From positions 1 to 8,373 of the forward strand of contig PXAQ01000087.1 in the NCBI GenBank assembly GCA_003567095.1: DNA of 8,373 nt. The letters are read 5' to 3'. Below are positions 1-6,535 of the stretch, piece by piece (positions within the stretch are counted from its first letter, which is position 1; every line of letters starts with the position of its first letter). The translations under genes and the position numbers were made by a program. The notes beneath the pieces were generated by a model. It saw only the letters and a program-made list of their open reading frames with translations. It was not told where the DNA came from and searched no databases. Source of the DNA: Phycisphaerae bacterium (GTDB lineage: Bacteria; Planctomycetota; Phycisphaerae; Sedimentisphaerales; Anaerohalosphaeraceae).

Positions 1-13
1 TCAAAATTGTGGA

Positions 14-39
14 ATCCGCCTTTGGCGGATAGCATTTTT
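14..39 (+). terminator. Intrinsic terminator of a gene upstream of the window
   Basis: A 7-bp perfect stem (ATCCGCC at 14-20, GGCGGAT at 24-30) with a TTT loop is followed, four bases later, by a TTTTT tract at 35-39. This fits a Rho-independent terminator reading rightward, closing a transcript that enters from the left edge. The four-base offset before the T tract makes it less than ideal. A dispersed palindromic repeat is an alternative. Confidence 0.6.
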
Positions 40-321
40 ACGAACGATTTGAATGTCTTGCAAGATGTTTAATCATCATCGGTTAAGGTAAATTGTTGTA
101 GTTTATCGGTCAGTTTGAGTATAAAAGATTTATGCATTGGCCGATGTCACATGAAACTGGACAAAAATGAACCGGTACGAAGCGAAGGGCATCAGGGCAG
201 ATACGCCGGGTTGCCCCTTCGGCTTGGGGGATTAAGGGCGTAAAGAGCTCTGGATTTACTTTTACGGTGGGAAATAATTCTCACGCTGGAGTCGCATTTT
301 CGTTGACGGGGGCGAGAGTTT
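40..321. other. Non-coding region upstream of pheA, partly foldable
   Basis: I see no convincing gene here. The left part is AT-rich, with a 10-bp palindrome TCTTGCAAGA at 56-65 and a weak promoter-like pair (TTGTAG at 96-101, TATAAA at 120-125, spacer 18). The part at about 185-242 is GC-rich and can fold: TACGCC (202-207) pairs with GGCGTA (237-242) and encloses CCCC (214-217) paired with GGGG (226-229). A 30-codon ORF at 151-243 has no Shine-Dalgarno and contains no Phe codons, so it does not look like a pheA leader peptide. No known riboswitch class is recognised. Confidence 0.4.
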
Positions 322-349
322 TTGGTAGAAGGGCCGTTTCTGCTAAAAT
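322..349 (+). promoter_or_regulatory. Candidate promoter of the pheA-tpiA-secG-yicC-gmk-rpoZ-coaC run
   Basis: A -35-like TTGGTA (322-327) lies 16 bp from a -10-like TAAAAT (344-349). The -10 is preceded by TGC, an extended -10. Transcription would start near 356, giving a leader of about 40 nt before the ATG at 396. An alternative is TTGACG (303-308) with TAGAAG (326-331), spacer 17. Either placement excludes the GTG at 267 as the pheA start. Confidence 0.4.
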
Positions 350-395
350 CGGGATATTATGTCATTATCAGTACCGGCTTAAGGTGTGCGGTGGG

Positions 396-1466
396 ATGTC
401 GCTGGATGACCTGCGTAAAAAGATTGATCAGATCGACGAAAAGCTCGTAGAGCTGATCAATGAGCGCGCGCGCGTGGTGGTCGATATCGGCCGGCACAAG
501 CAGACCGAGGCCTCGCCGATCTATGTGCCGCACCGGGAAAAGGCGGTGATCGACAAGATTGTCCAGATCAACCAAGGGCCGCTGCCGGATAAGGCGCTCA
601 ACGCCATCTGGCGCGAAATTATGAGCGGGTCGTTCTTTCTGGAGCGTCCGCTGCGGATTGGCTACCTGGGGCCCAAGGGCAGTTTTTCGCACAATGCGGC
701 AATCTTGAAGTTTGGCCAGAGCGTGGACTACGAGGCGCTGGCCGATATTCGCGGCATTTTCGAAGAGGTCAGCAAAGGCCACTGCGATTTCGGGATTGTG
801 CCGGTCGAGAATAGTGCCGGCGGCGGCGTGCGTGAATCGCTGGATGCGTTTGTTGAGACCGATGTGATGGTGTGTGCCGAGGCGAATATGGCGATTCACC
901 ACCATCTGATGGCTACCGGCCCGATGACTGGGATTGAGCGGATATATTCGCAGCCGGAGATTTTCGCCCAGTGCCGCAACTGGCTGGCCGCGACATTCAA
1001 GGACGCCGAGATGATTCCGGTGGCCTCCTCCTCCCGGGCGGCCCAGTTGGCGGCCGAGGAAACGGGCGCCGCGGCCATTGCTTCGGCCATTGCCGCCGAG
1101 ATTTACGGCCTGAAGGTGCTGTGCCAGGATATTGAGGATATTTCCAACAATATCACCCGGTTTTTGATTATCAGTAAAGAAGACGCCCAGCCCAGCGGCG
1201 ATGACAAGACGATTATCCTGTTCAGCACGGCCCACCGGACAGGTGCGCTGGTCGATGTGCTGAATGTGTTCAAGGACTACGGGCTGAATATGACCAATAT
1301 CGGCTCGCGGCCGAACCGCAAACGCGAATGGGAATATTATTTCTTTGTCGATTTTCTGGGCCATCGGCTGGATGAGCAGGTGCAAAAGGCGCTGACCCAG
1401 GCCAAGACGCACTGCGTGCAGCTTTCGGTGCTGGGCAGCTTTCCGCGCAGCATGGCAGTGATGTAA
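396..1466 (+). CDS. pheA: Bifunctional chorismate mutase / prephenate dehydratase (P-protein)
   Basis: Converts chorismate to prephenate and then to phenylpyruvate, the committed steps of phenylalanine synthesis in the cytoplasm. The product has 356 residues, normal for a P-protein. An AroQ-type chorismate mutase domain spans about 2-82, with Arg7, Arg24, Lys35 and Arg47-Glu48 in the places of the usual active-site residues. The prephenate dehydratase domain spans about 86-260, with GYLGPKGSFS (89-98), VPVENS (135-140) and the catalytic TRF motif (254-256). An ACT regulatory domain spans about 272-350, with GAL at 283-285. I chose ATG 396 because AAGGTG lies 9 nt upstream and the AroQ domain begins at once. 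The open frame extends to a GTG at 267, but that extension matches nothing. In the ACT domain the normal ESRP motif reads GSRP (303-306). It is probably the first gene of the operon, 47 bp before tpiA. Confidence 0.95.
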   Translation: MSLDDLRKKIDQIDEKLVELINERARVVVDIGRHKQTEASPIYVPHREKAVIDKIVQINQGPLPDKALNAIWREIMSGSFFLERPLRIGYLGPKGSFSHNAAILKFGQSVDYEALADIRGIFEEVSKGHCDFGIVPVENSAGGGVRESLDAFVETDVMVCAEANMAIHHHLMATGPMTGIERIYSQPEIFAQCRNWLAATFKDAEMIPVASSSRAAQLAAEETGAAAIASAIAAEIYGLKVLCQDIEDISNNITRFLIISKEDAQPSGDDKTIILFSTAHRTGALVDVLNVFKDYGLNMTNIGSRPNRKREWEYYFFVDFLGHRLDEQVQKALTQAKTHCVQLSVLGSFPRSMAVM

Positions 1467-1513
1467 AATGATTAATGGATAAAGCGTTAACCTGAATTGT
1501 GGAGATTGATTTG

Positions 1514-2269
1514 ATGCGAAAACCGTTTATTGCCGGAAACTGGAAGATGAATACCAACAGCGCAACGGCTGTGGCGTTGGCCGCCGGTGTGGTCAATGAG
1601 CTGCAGGATGTCGATACGGTCGATGTGGCGCTGTGCCCGCCGTATGTGTACTTGCAGTCGGTCGCCGCGGCGCTGAGCGCGTCCAATGTCGCGCTGGGGG
1701 CCCAGGATGTGTATTTTGAGGGCAATGGTGCCTTTACCGGCGAAATAAGCTGCGAGATGCTCAAGGACTGCAGCTGCACGTATGTGATTCTCGGCCATTC
1801 CGAGCGTCGGCACGTGCTTGGCGAGAGCGATGAGCTGATCAATAGAAAACTCAAAGCGGCCATCGCCGGTGGACTGATGCCGATTTTCTGTGTGGGTGAA
1901 CTGCTCGAGCAGCGCGACGCGGGCAAGACGATGGATGTCGTCGAGCAGCAGATCCGCAAGGGCCTTGACGGGCTTTGCGATGAGCGCATCCAGGCGGTCA
2001 CGATTGCCTATGAGCCGGTCTGGGCCATCGGCACCGGGCGCACGGCCACGCCGGATCAGGCTCAGGAAGTGCACGCGATGATCCGCCAACTGGTCGCCAC
2101 GATCTGCGATCCGTCCGTCGCTGAGGCGATGCGGATTCAATACGGCGGCTCGGCCAAACCATCCAACACCGCCGAGTTGATGGCTCAGCCCGATGTTGAC
2201 GGGCTCCTGGTCGGCGGGGCCAGTTTGAAGGCCGAGGATTTTTCGAAAATGATCAAGACCGTTGCGTAA
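1514..2269 (+). CDS. tpiA: Triosephosphate isomerase
   Basis: Interconverts dihydroxyacetone phosphate and glyceraldehyde 3-phosphate in glycolysis and gluconeogenesis. The product has 251 residues, a full-length TIM barrel. Visible active-site elements are Asn9 and Lys11 in GNWKMN, His95 in ILGHSERR, Glu167 in AYEPVWAIGTG (165-175, including the mobile loop 6), YGGSAKPSN (210-218) and the phosphate-binding LLVGGASL (231-238). ATG 1514 is preferred over GTG 1499 and TTG 1511: GGAG at 1501-1504 sits 9 nt before it, and the protein then begins MRKPFIAGNWK as in the family. CVGEL replaces the more usual CVGET at 126-130. It lies 47 bp after pheA and 45 bp before secG. The tpiA-secG pairing is well known in other bacteria. 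Confidence 0.97.
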   Translation: MRKPFIAGNWKMNTNSATAVALAAGVVNELQDVDTVDVALCPPYVYLQSVAAALSASNVALGAQDVYFEGNGAFTGEISCEMLKDCSCTYVILGHSERRHVLGESDELINRKLKAAIAGGLMPIFCVGELLEQRDAGKTMDVVEQQIRKGLDGLCDERIQAVTIAYEPVWAIGTGRTATPDQAQEVHAMIRQLVATICDPSVAEAMRIQYGGSAKPSNTAELMAQPDVDGLLVGGASLKAEDFSKMIKTVA

Positions 2270-2314
2270 GCGGTTTTGCTGAATGTTTCTTTTTAGATAA
2301 GCTGAGGGTACACT

Positions 2315-2755
2315 ATGTTCTTACTTCCGCTTGCGAGTATTTCGTTTGGGTGGAAAGTGTTTGTGGTACTGTGGACGCTGCTGGCGGCGGCTCTGATTTT
2401 GATCGTGCTGATCCAAAAAGGCCGCGGCGGCGGAATCGGGGCCGCATTCGGCGGCGGCGGTTCCAGCAGCCTGCTGGGCACCAAGACCGGCGACTTCCTG
2501 ACGTGGGTGACAATCTGTTTTGTGGCGCTGTTCCTGCTCGGCGCGATCGTGATGGGCAAGTATATGCGCCCGCCTGAGCCGCTGCTGCCGACACCGCCCA
2601 CAGAGGCACAGCCGCCGCTGACCGCCCCAGAAGTGCCGTTTGATCCGGATACGGAGCCGGAGCCGGCTGAGCAGGATATCCCCGACGCTGGGCAGGACGC
2701 GGCCGAGCCTCTTGCGCCTGGGCCGGAGGTCGAGCTTGAGCCCGAGCATGACTGA
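2315..2755 (+). CDS. secG: Preprotein translocase subunit SecG with a long acidic tail
   Basis: A small inner-membrane subunit of the SecYEG channel that helps SecA-driven export. The product has 146 residues. Two membrane segments are visible at about 13-33 and 61-81. Between them is the family's conserved cytoplasmic loop: LIQKGRGGG (32-40), a Gly-rich run, then SSSLLGTKTGD (50-60). After residue 85 comes a low-complexity tail of about 60 residues holding roughly 17 Asp/Glu and 18 Pro and no Lys or Arg. If topology matches E. coli SecG, the tail is on the periplasmic side. GAGGG at 2304-2308 lies 6 nt before the ATG. The gene follows tpiA by 45 bp and precedes yicC by 28 bp. Confidence 0.93.
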   Translation: MFLLPLASISFGWKVFVVLWTLLAAALILIVLIQKGRGGGIGAAFGGGGSSSLLGTKTGDFLTWVTICFVALFLLGAIVMGKYMRPPEPLLPTPPTEAQPPLTAPEVPFDPDTEPEPAEQDIPDAGQDAAEPLAPGPEVELEPEHD

Positions 2756-2783
2756 TGGCAATGGACCCGTTGGGAGTACAGCG

Positions 2784-3668
2784 ATGATCAGCAGTATGAC
2801 AGGATTCGGCCAGGCCTGCACCGAGAGCGACGGCGTGGTCTATACGGTCGAAGTGCGCTCGGTCAACAACCGGTTTTTTAAGGCGCAGATGCGCCTGCCG
2901 GATATTGCGGTGTTTATGGAAGGCGACATCGAAAAGCTGCACCGCGACAAGATTCATCGCGGTACGATCGCCTATACCCTGCGGATGAAAAACATCTCCG
3001 GCCGCGCGCTGTTTGACATCGATGAGGTTACGCTCAAAGCGTATGTCCGGCGGCTTGAGGGCCTGCTGGGTGAGGACCACAGTGCCTGCCGGATCGACCT
3101 GGCGAACCTGCTGAACCTGCCGGGCATCGTCCAGCCGGTGATCCCGGATGAAGAGGCGGTCAACGCGATGCGGCGGACGATTCTGGACCTGAGCCAACAG
3201 GCGATTGAACAGCTGCTCCAGTCGCGTCAGGACGAGGGCCGTCAAGTGGCCGAGGATTTGCTCAAGAACTGTGACATCATTGAGGCGGCGCTGGAGGTGA
3301 TCCGAAAGCATGCGGCCGTCGTGGTGCGGGATTATCACGAGAAACTGCGCAAACGGGTCGACGAGCTGCTGGCCAACGCCCAGCTAAAAATCGCCGAGGA
3401 CCAGGTGGCGCGCGAAACGGCGATCTACGCCGACCGCAGCGACATCGCCGAAGAAATCAGCCGACTGGACGGGCATGTGCGGCAGTTTCGCAAAAGCTGC
3501 ACCGCCGGCCAGGCGGTCGGACGGCGGCTGGATTTTATTACCCAGGAAATGCTCCGCGAGGCCAATACCATCAGCAGCAAAAATGCCAACGCCGAGATTA
3601 TTCGCTGCGTGATCAATATCAAGTGTGCCGTCGATCGCATCAAAGAACAGGTTCAAAACGTCGAATAA
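2784..3668 (+). CDS. yicC: YicC/YloC-family endoribonuclease
   Basis: The product has 294 residues, typical of the YicC/YloC family, whose E. coli and Bacillus members have been reported as endoribonucleases acting in RNA turnover. The N-terminal YicC-like domain begins MISSMTGFG and includes VEVRSVNNRFF (22-32). The C-terminal DUF1732 region includes RETAIYADRSDIAEEI (210-225), LDFITQEMLREANTISSK (249-266) and ends with the family's KEQVQN(I/V)E. The frame is open further upstream, through the secG tail, but ATG 2784 has GGGAG at 2772-2776 seven nt away and matches the family N-terminus. The stop is 6 nt before the gmk start, which suggests translational coupling. The neighbours gmk and rpoZ match the Bacillus yloC-gmk-rpoZ order. 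The RNA substrate cannot be read from sequence. Confidence 0.95.
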   Translation: MISSMTGFGQACTESDGVVYTVEVRSVNNRFFKAQMRLPDIAVFMEGDIEKLHRDKIHRGTIAYTLRMKNISGRALFDIDEVTLKAYVRRLEGLLGEDHSACRIDLANLLNLPGIVQPVIPDEEAVNAMRRTILDLSQQAIEQLLQSRQDEGRQVAEDLLKNCDIIEAALEVIRKHAAVVVRDYHEKLRKRVDELLANAQLKIAEDQVARETAIYADRSDIAEEISRLDGHVRQFRKSCTAGQAVGRRLDFITQEMLREANTISSKNANAEIIRCVINIKCAVDRIKEQVQNVE

Positions 3669-3674
3669 GCCGCT

Positions 3675-4265
3675 ATGAACAGGTCATCGAAACAGGGTAA
3701 ACTGGTTGTCATCAGCGGCCCCTCTGGCGTGGGCAAGAGCACCATCTGCCGGCAGGTTGTCCAGCGCTTGGATGCGACGCTGAGTGTCTCGGCCACGACG
3801 CGCCCCCGCGGCGCCGCCGAGACAGACGGGCAGGAGTATTATTTTCTGTCGCCGGATGAGTTTCGGCGGCGGATTGCCGCCGGGGCGTTTCTGGAATACG
3901 CCGAGGTCTTCGGCCACTATTACGGCACACCCCGCGAGCCGGTGCAGCAGGCGGTGGCCGCCGGCAAGATTGTCATTCTGGAAATCGACGTTCAGGGCGG
4001 CCTGCAGGTCAAGGCCAAATGGCCCGAGGCGCTGATGGTCTTTATCCTGCCGCCTCGAATGGATGAGCTGCTCAAGCGCATCGAGGCCCGCGCCCGCGGC
4101 GAGGATCAGCAGGCCCGGCAAGACCGCCTGGCCCGCGCCGAGGCCGAAATTGCCACGGGCAAGGCCGAGTATGCGTATTTTGTGGTCAACGATGTGCTGG
4201 ACAAGGCGGTGCAGGATGTGATTGATATTATTGAACAGAAGTCAGATACAGAGGTTAGAGGTTAG
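3675..4265 (+). CDS. gmk: Guanylate kinase
   Basis: Phosphorylates GMP to GDP with ATP, an essential step in GTP and dGTP supply. The product has 196 residues, normal length. It has a P-loop GPSGVGKS (15-22), the GMP-binding stretch SATTRPRGAAETDGQEYYFL (39-58), EYAEVFGHYYGTP (74-86), LEIDVQG (102-108) and the lid region RIEARARGED (135-144). In the GMP-binding signature the second basic residue, expected three positions after Arg43, is Gly46, while Arg45 sits next to it. No strong Shine-Dalgarno precedes ATG 3675. It starts 6 nt after the yicC stop, so coupling is likely. The last residues, TEVRG, and the TAG stop are encoded inside a 7-bp tandem repeat that continues past the gene. Confidence 0.97.
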   Translation: MNRSSKQGKLVVISGPSGVGKSTICRQVVQRLDATLSVSATTRPRGAAETDGQEYYFLSPDEFRRRIAAGAFLEYAEVFGHYYGTPREPVQQAVAAGKIVILEIDVQGGLQVKAKWPEALMVFILPPRMDELLKRIEARARGEDQQARQDRLARAEAEIATGKAEYAYFVVNDVLDKAVQDVIDIIEQKSDTEVRG

Positions 4266-4285
4266 AAGTTAGAAGTTAGAAGGTA
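4238..4285 (+). repeat. Degenerate 7-bp tandem repeat across the gmk 3' end
   Basis: Five adjacent heptads run from 4251 to 4285: GAGGTTA, GAGGTTA, GAAGTTA, GAAGTTA, GAAGGTA. A related GAAGTCA (4238-4244) and a 6-nt GATACA precede them. The gmk stop TAG (4263-4265) straddles heptads 2 and 3. Similar units (GAAGACA at 4322-4328, then GAATAAA) reappear on the far side of the GC hairpin, just before the rpoZ ribosome binding site. Because the unit is not a multiple of three, gain or loss of a copy ahead of the stop would change the Gmk C-terminus. Confidence 0.85.
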
Positions 4286-4288
4286 GGG

Positions 4289-4304
4289 CTCCGCCTTCGC
4301 GGGG
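4289..4304 (+). repeat. GC hairpin between gmk and rpoZ, possible dispersed palindromic element
   Basis: CTCCGC (4289-4294) and GCGGGG (4299-4304) form a 6-bp stem with one G-U pair and a CTTC loop. It is followed by ATGACGG and not by a T tract, so it is unlikely to be an intrinsic terminator. The core CCGCCTTCGCGG with flanking GGATGACG resembles short palindromic intergenic repeats that I recall from many bacterial genomes (TCATCCCCGCGAAGGCGG on the other strand). It may be one copy of such a family, or act as a processing or stability element between gmk and rpoZ. Confidence 0.5.
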
Positions 4305-4351
4305 ATGACGGTTTCAAGATAGAAGACAGAATAAATCAGAGAGGTTTGAAT

Positions 4352-4594
4352 ATGATTGAAGAACTGAAAGATACAGCGATTATCAACAAGGTCGGCGGGC
4401 GGTTCAAGCTGTCAGCGCTGATCCAGAAGCGGATGCTTGAGCTGATGGAAGGCGGGCGGCCGCTGATCGCCGACACCGAAGGCAAGAGCCAGATGGAGAT
4501 CGTCATCGAAGAGATTATGCAGGACAAGATCACGATCGATGACTCCGAAACGGCCAGTAACGACGCGGACAAACCCAAACCCGCTCCGTTTTAG
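4352..4594 (+). CDS. rpoZ: DNA-directed RNA polymerase subunit omega
   Basis: Small RNA polymerase subunit of the Rpb6/omega family that helps fold and assemble the beta' subunit. The product has 80 residues. The family pattern is clear: [19 protein letters not shown] (15-33), GGRPLI (36-41), then a helix with [13 protein letters not shown] (49-61), followed by a charged, Pro-ended tail. ATG 4352 is chosen because GAGAGG (4339-4344) lies 7 nt upstream; a TTG at 4346 would leave no spacing. The gene lies 86 bp after gmk, a gap filled by the heptad repeats and GC hairpin, and 59 bp before coaC. The gmk-rpoZ-coa order agrees with the Firmicutes arrangement and supports the call. Confidence 0.93.
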   Translation: MIEELKDTAIINKVGGRFKLSALIQKRMLELMEGGRPLIADTEGKSQMEIVIEEIMQDKITIDDSETASNDADKPKPAPF

Positions 4595-4653
4595 CGATGT
4601 CAAACTCGACTCTTGTCAACCCAAGCCAGTGTTGCCTGTATTGAGCTAAGCCC

Positions 4654-5205
4654 ATGGCACAACTTGATAGCAAACACATCCTGCTGGGCATCAGCGGCGG
4701 GATTGCCGCGTATAAAGCGGCGGATCTGGCCGGCAAACTGACCGCCGCGGGCGCAGAGGTGCGGACGATTATGACCGAAAACGCCTGTCGGCTGATCACG
4801 CCGGTGTGCCTGCAGGCCGTCACAGGCCAGCCGGTGTATACGACGATGTGGGCCGGGCCGGAGGATTTCAAGATCGGGCATATCGAACTGGCCGACTGGG
4901 CCGACGCGGTCGCAGTCGCCCCGGCCACGGCCAATTGCATCGCCAAGGTCGCCGCCGGGCTGTGCGACGATCTGCTCAGCACGACGCTGTGCGTCTGCTG
5001 GGACACGCCGGTGCTGCTGGCGCCGGCGATGAACAGCCGGATGTGGGCCAATCCGATCGTGCAGGACAATCTTGCTCACCTGCAGAACCGGCTGAAATTC
5101 CGCACCATCGGCCCGGAGACCGGCCGCCTGGCCTGCGGCACCGAAGGCATCGGCCGCATGGCCGAACCGGCCGCTATCCTTGAGGCGGTCAAACAAATGC
5201 TCTGA
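4654..5205 (+). CDS. coaC: Phosphopantothenoylcysteine decarboxylase, stand-alone CoaC domain
   Basis: FMN-dependent decarboxylation of 4'-phosphopantothenoylcysteine to 4'-phosphopantetheine, a step of coenzyme A synthesis. The product has 183 residues and covers only the flavoprotein half of the usual bifunctional CoaBC (about 400 residues). Visible motifs are GISGGIAAYKA (12-22), catalytic His76 in GHIELADWAD, APATAN (89-94), PAMN with Asn127 (124-127) and Cys161 in RLACGTEGIGRM (158-169), which are the active-site elements of Dfp/CoaC. The reading frame ends cleanly at TGA, and the next 79 bp do not resemble a CoaB domain, so this looks like a real single-domain gene and not a broken fusion. 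The ribosome binding site is weak (GAG at 4643-4645). It closes the dense gene run. A related flavin decarboxylase is a less likely alternative. Confidence 0.9.
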   Translation: MAQLDSKHILLGISGGIAAYKAADLAGKLTAAGAEVRTIMTENACRLITPVCLQAVTGQPVYTTMWAGPEDFKIGHIELADWADAVAVAPATANCIAKVAAGLCDDLLSTTLCVCWDTPVLLAPAMNSRMWANPIVQDNLAHLQNRLKFRTIGPETGRLACGTEGIGRMAEPAAILEAVKQML

Positions 5206-5284
5206 TTTTCTGACCGCTGTAACCCTACGCTCGGCTGCGATGAAACAGCCTTAACCCGTCACATGTAAACAGGAGAAAACGCTT

Positions 5285-6535
5285 ATGGCCACGAATGCGT
5301 TGTATGCGGGCAAGCAAGATGCGATTCTATTGCAGGGCTTTCACTGGACATCAACCGAGCACGCCTGGTATCAAATTCTCAAAGACATGGCTGGCGAGAT
5401 TCAGGCGGCCGGGTTTGATTACATCTGGTTTCCGCCGCCGTCGGCCAGCGCCGATCCGCACGGCTATCTGCCAACCGAATGGTACAAGCTGGACAGCGGC
5501 TACGGCACACGGGACGAGCTGCAGGCTGCGATTGCGGCACTGCGCGACGGACAGCGACCGGTCGAGGCGATTGCCGACGTGGTGGTCAATCATCGCTGCG
5601 GCCTGAATGACTGGGCGGACTTTCACAACCCCGACTTTGCCCCCGAAGGGACAGCCGACCCACAGGCAATTGAGGCTGCCAATCGCAAAGCCGTGGTTCA
5701 GGACGACGACTGGCACCAGGCCGGTGGCAAACCGGACGGCGCGGCCGACACCGGTGAACACTTCGACGGCGGACGCGATCTGGACCATACCAATCCGCTG
5801 GTCCAGCAGGCAATCGGAAACTGGCTCAATTGGCTCAAAAACGAGGTCGGCTTTGTCGGCTGGCGGTGGGACCTGGTCAAAGGCTACCACGCCCGATTTG
5901 TGGGGATGTATAACGACGCGACGCAGCCGGCCTTTTCGGTGGCCGAGTGCGTCGAAGGCGAGCCGCTGCCGCTGGTCGACTGGATCAACCGCACCTATGG
6001 CAAGCCGGATATTGACGCTGCGCCCGACCGCACGGGCGGCAAGAGCTGCGCGTTTGATTTTGCCACGCGCGAGATTCTGAAAAAAACGTTCGAAGAAAAC
6101 AACTATGAACGGCTCAAAAGCGTCCACGGGCGCTGTCCCGGCCTGATCGGCCACTGGCCGGCGATGGCGGTGACCTTTCTGGACAATCACGACACCGAGC
6201 CGGACAACCACAACAGGCCCTGTCCATCTGAGCGTCTTGCTGCCGGGTATGCCTACCTCTTGACGCATCCGGGCAAGCCGTGCGTATTCTGGCCGCATTT
6301 ATTTGACTGGGACGACAGCCTGGGCGACACACTCCGGACGCTGATCCAGCTTCGTCGTGATATGGGCCTGCACGCCGAAAGCGGTGTCAACATCCTGGCC
6401 GCCCAGCCCGATCTTTACGCCGCGACAGTCGATGATAAAGTCGCCCTGAAACTTGGCCCGGCCCCCTGGCAACCCGAAGGCGACAACTGGCACCACACCC
6501 TCGACGGTGAGGATTTCGCCCTCTGGAAGCGATAG
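5285..6535 (+). CDS. Plant-type alpha-amylase, GH13 family
   Basis: Hydrolyses internal alpha-1,4 bonds of starch- or glycogen-like glucans. The 416-residue product aligns by eye with barley alpha-amylase along its whole length, suggesting subfamily GH13_6 (GH13_7 is the near alternative). It starts with ILLQGFHW (14-21) and FPPPS (49-53). Conserved region I is DVVVNHR (98-104). Region II is GWRWDLVKGY (192-201) with nucleophile Asp196. Region III is SVAEC (218-222) with acid/base Glu221. Region IV is FLDNHDTE (298-305) with Asp303. The chain ends with a small beta domain closing on GEDFALWKR, like the plant C-terminus. There is no signal peptide, so it probably works in the cytoplasm on stored glucan or imported maltodextrins. 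AGGAG at 5271-5275 lies 9 nt before the ATG. It is 79 bp after coaC and may have its own promoter. Confidence 0.92.
   Translation: MATNALYAGKQDAILLQGFHWTSTEHAWYQILKDMAGEIQAAGFDYIWFPPPSASADPHGYLPTEWYKLDSGYGTRDELQAAIAALRDGQRPVEAIADVVVNHRCGLNDWADFHNPDFAPEGTADPQAIEAANRKAVVQDDDWHQAGGKPDGAADTGEHFDGGRDLDHTNPLVQQAIGNWLNWLKNEVGFVGWRWDLVKGYHARFVGMYNDATQPAFSVAECVEGEPLPLVDWINRTYGKPDIDAAPDRTGGKSCAFDFATREILKKTFEENNYERLKSVHGRCPGLIGHWPAMAVTFLDNHDTEPDNHNRPCPSERLAAGYAYLLTHPGKPCVFWPHLFDWDDSLGDTLRTLIQLRRDMGLHAESGVNILAAQPDLYAATVDDKVALKLGPAPWQPEGDNWHHTLDGEDFALWKR

Noticed and set aside
151..243. A 30-codon ORF (MKLDKNEPV...) as a pheA leader peptide
   Set aside because: It has no Shine-Dalgarno, no Phe codons, and lies upstream of the likely pheA promoter.
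267..395. GTG 267 as the pheA start, adding 43 residues
   Set aside because: The extension matches nothing, has no clear ribosome binding site, and overlaps the candidate promoter. ATG 396 fits the family N-terminus.
357..1412. Long antisense open frame opposite pheA (and similar ones opposite secG/yicC and the amylase)
   Set aside because: These are codon-bias shadows of GC-rich genes, with no recognisable domains or ribosome binding sites.
2640..2783. Upstream extension of yicC through the secG tail
   Set aside because: It is low-complexity Arg/Ser-rich shadow of secG. The family N-terminus and ribosome binding site are at 2784.
5233..5252. GGCTG/CAGCC hairpin after coaC as a terminator
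   Set aside because: The stem is only 5 bp with an 8-nt loop and no T tract.
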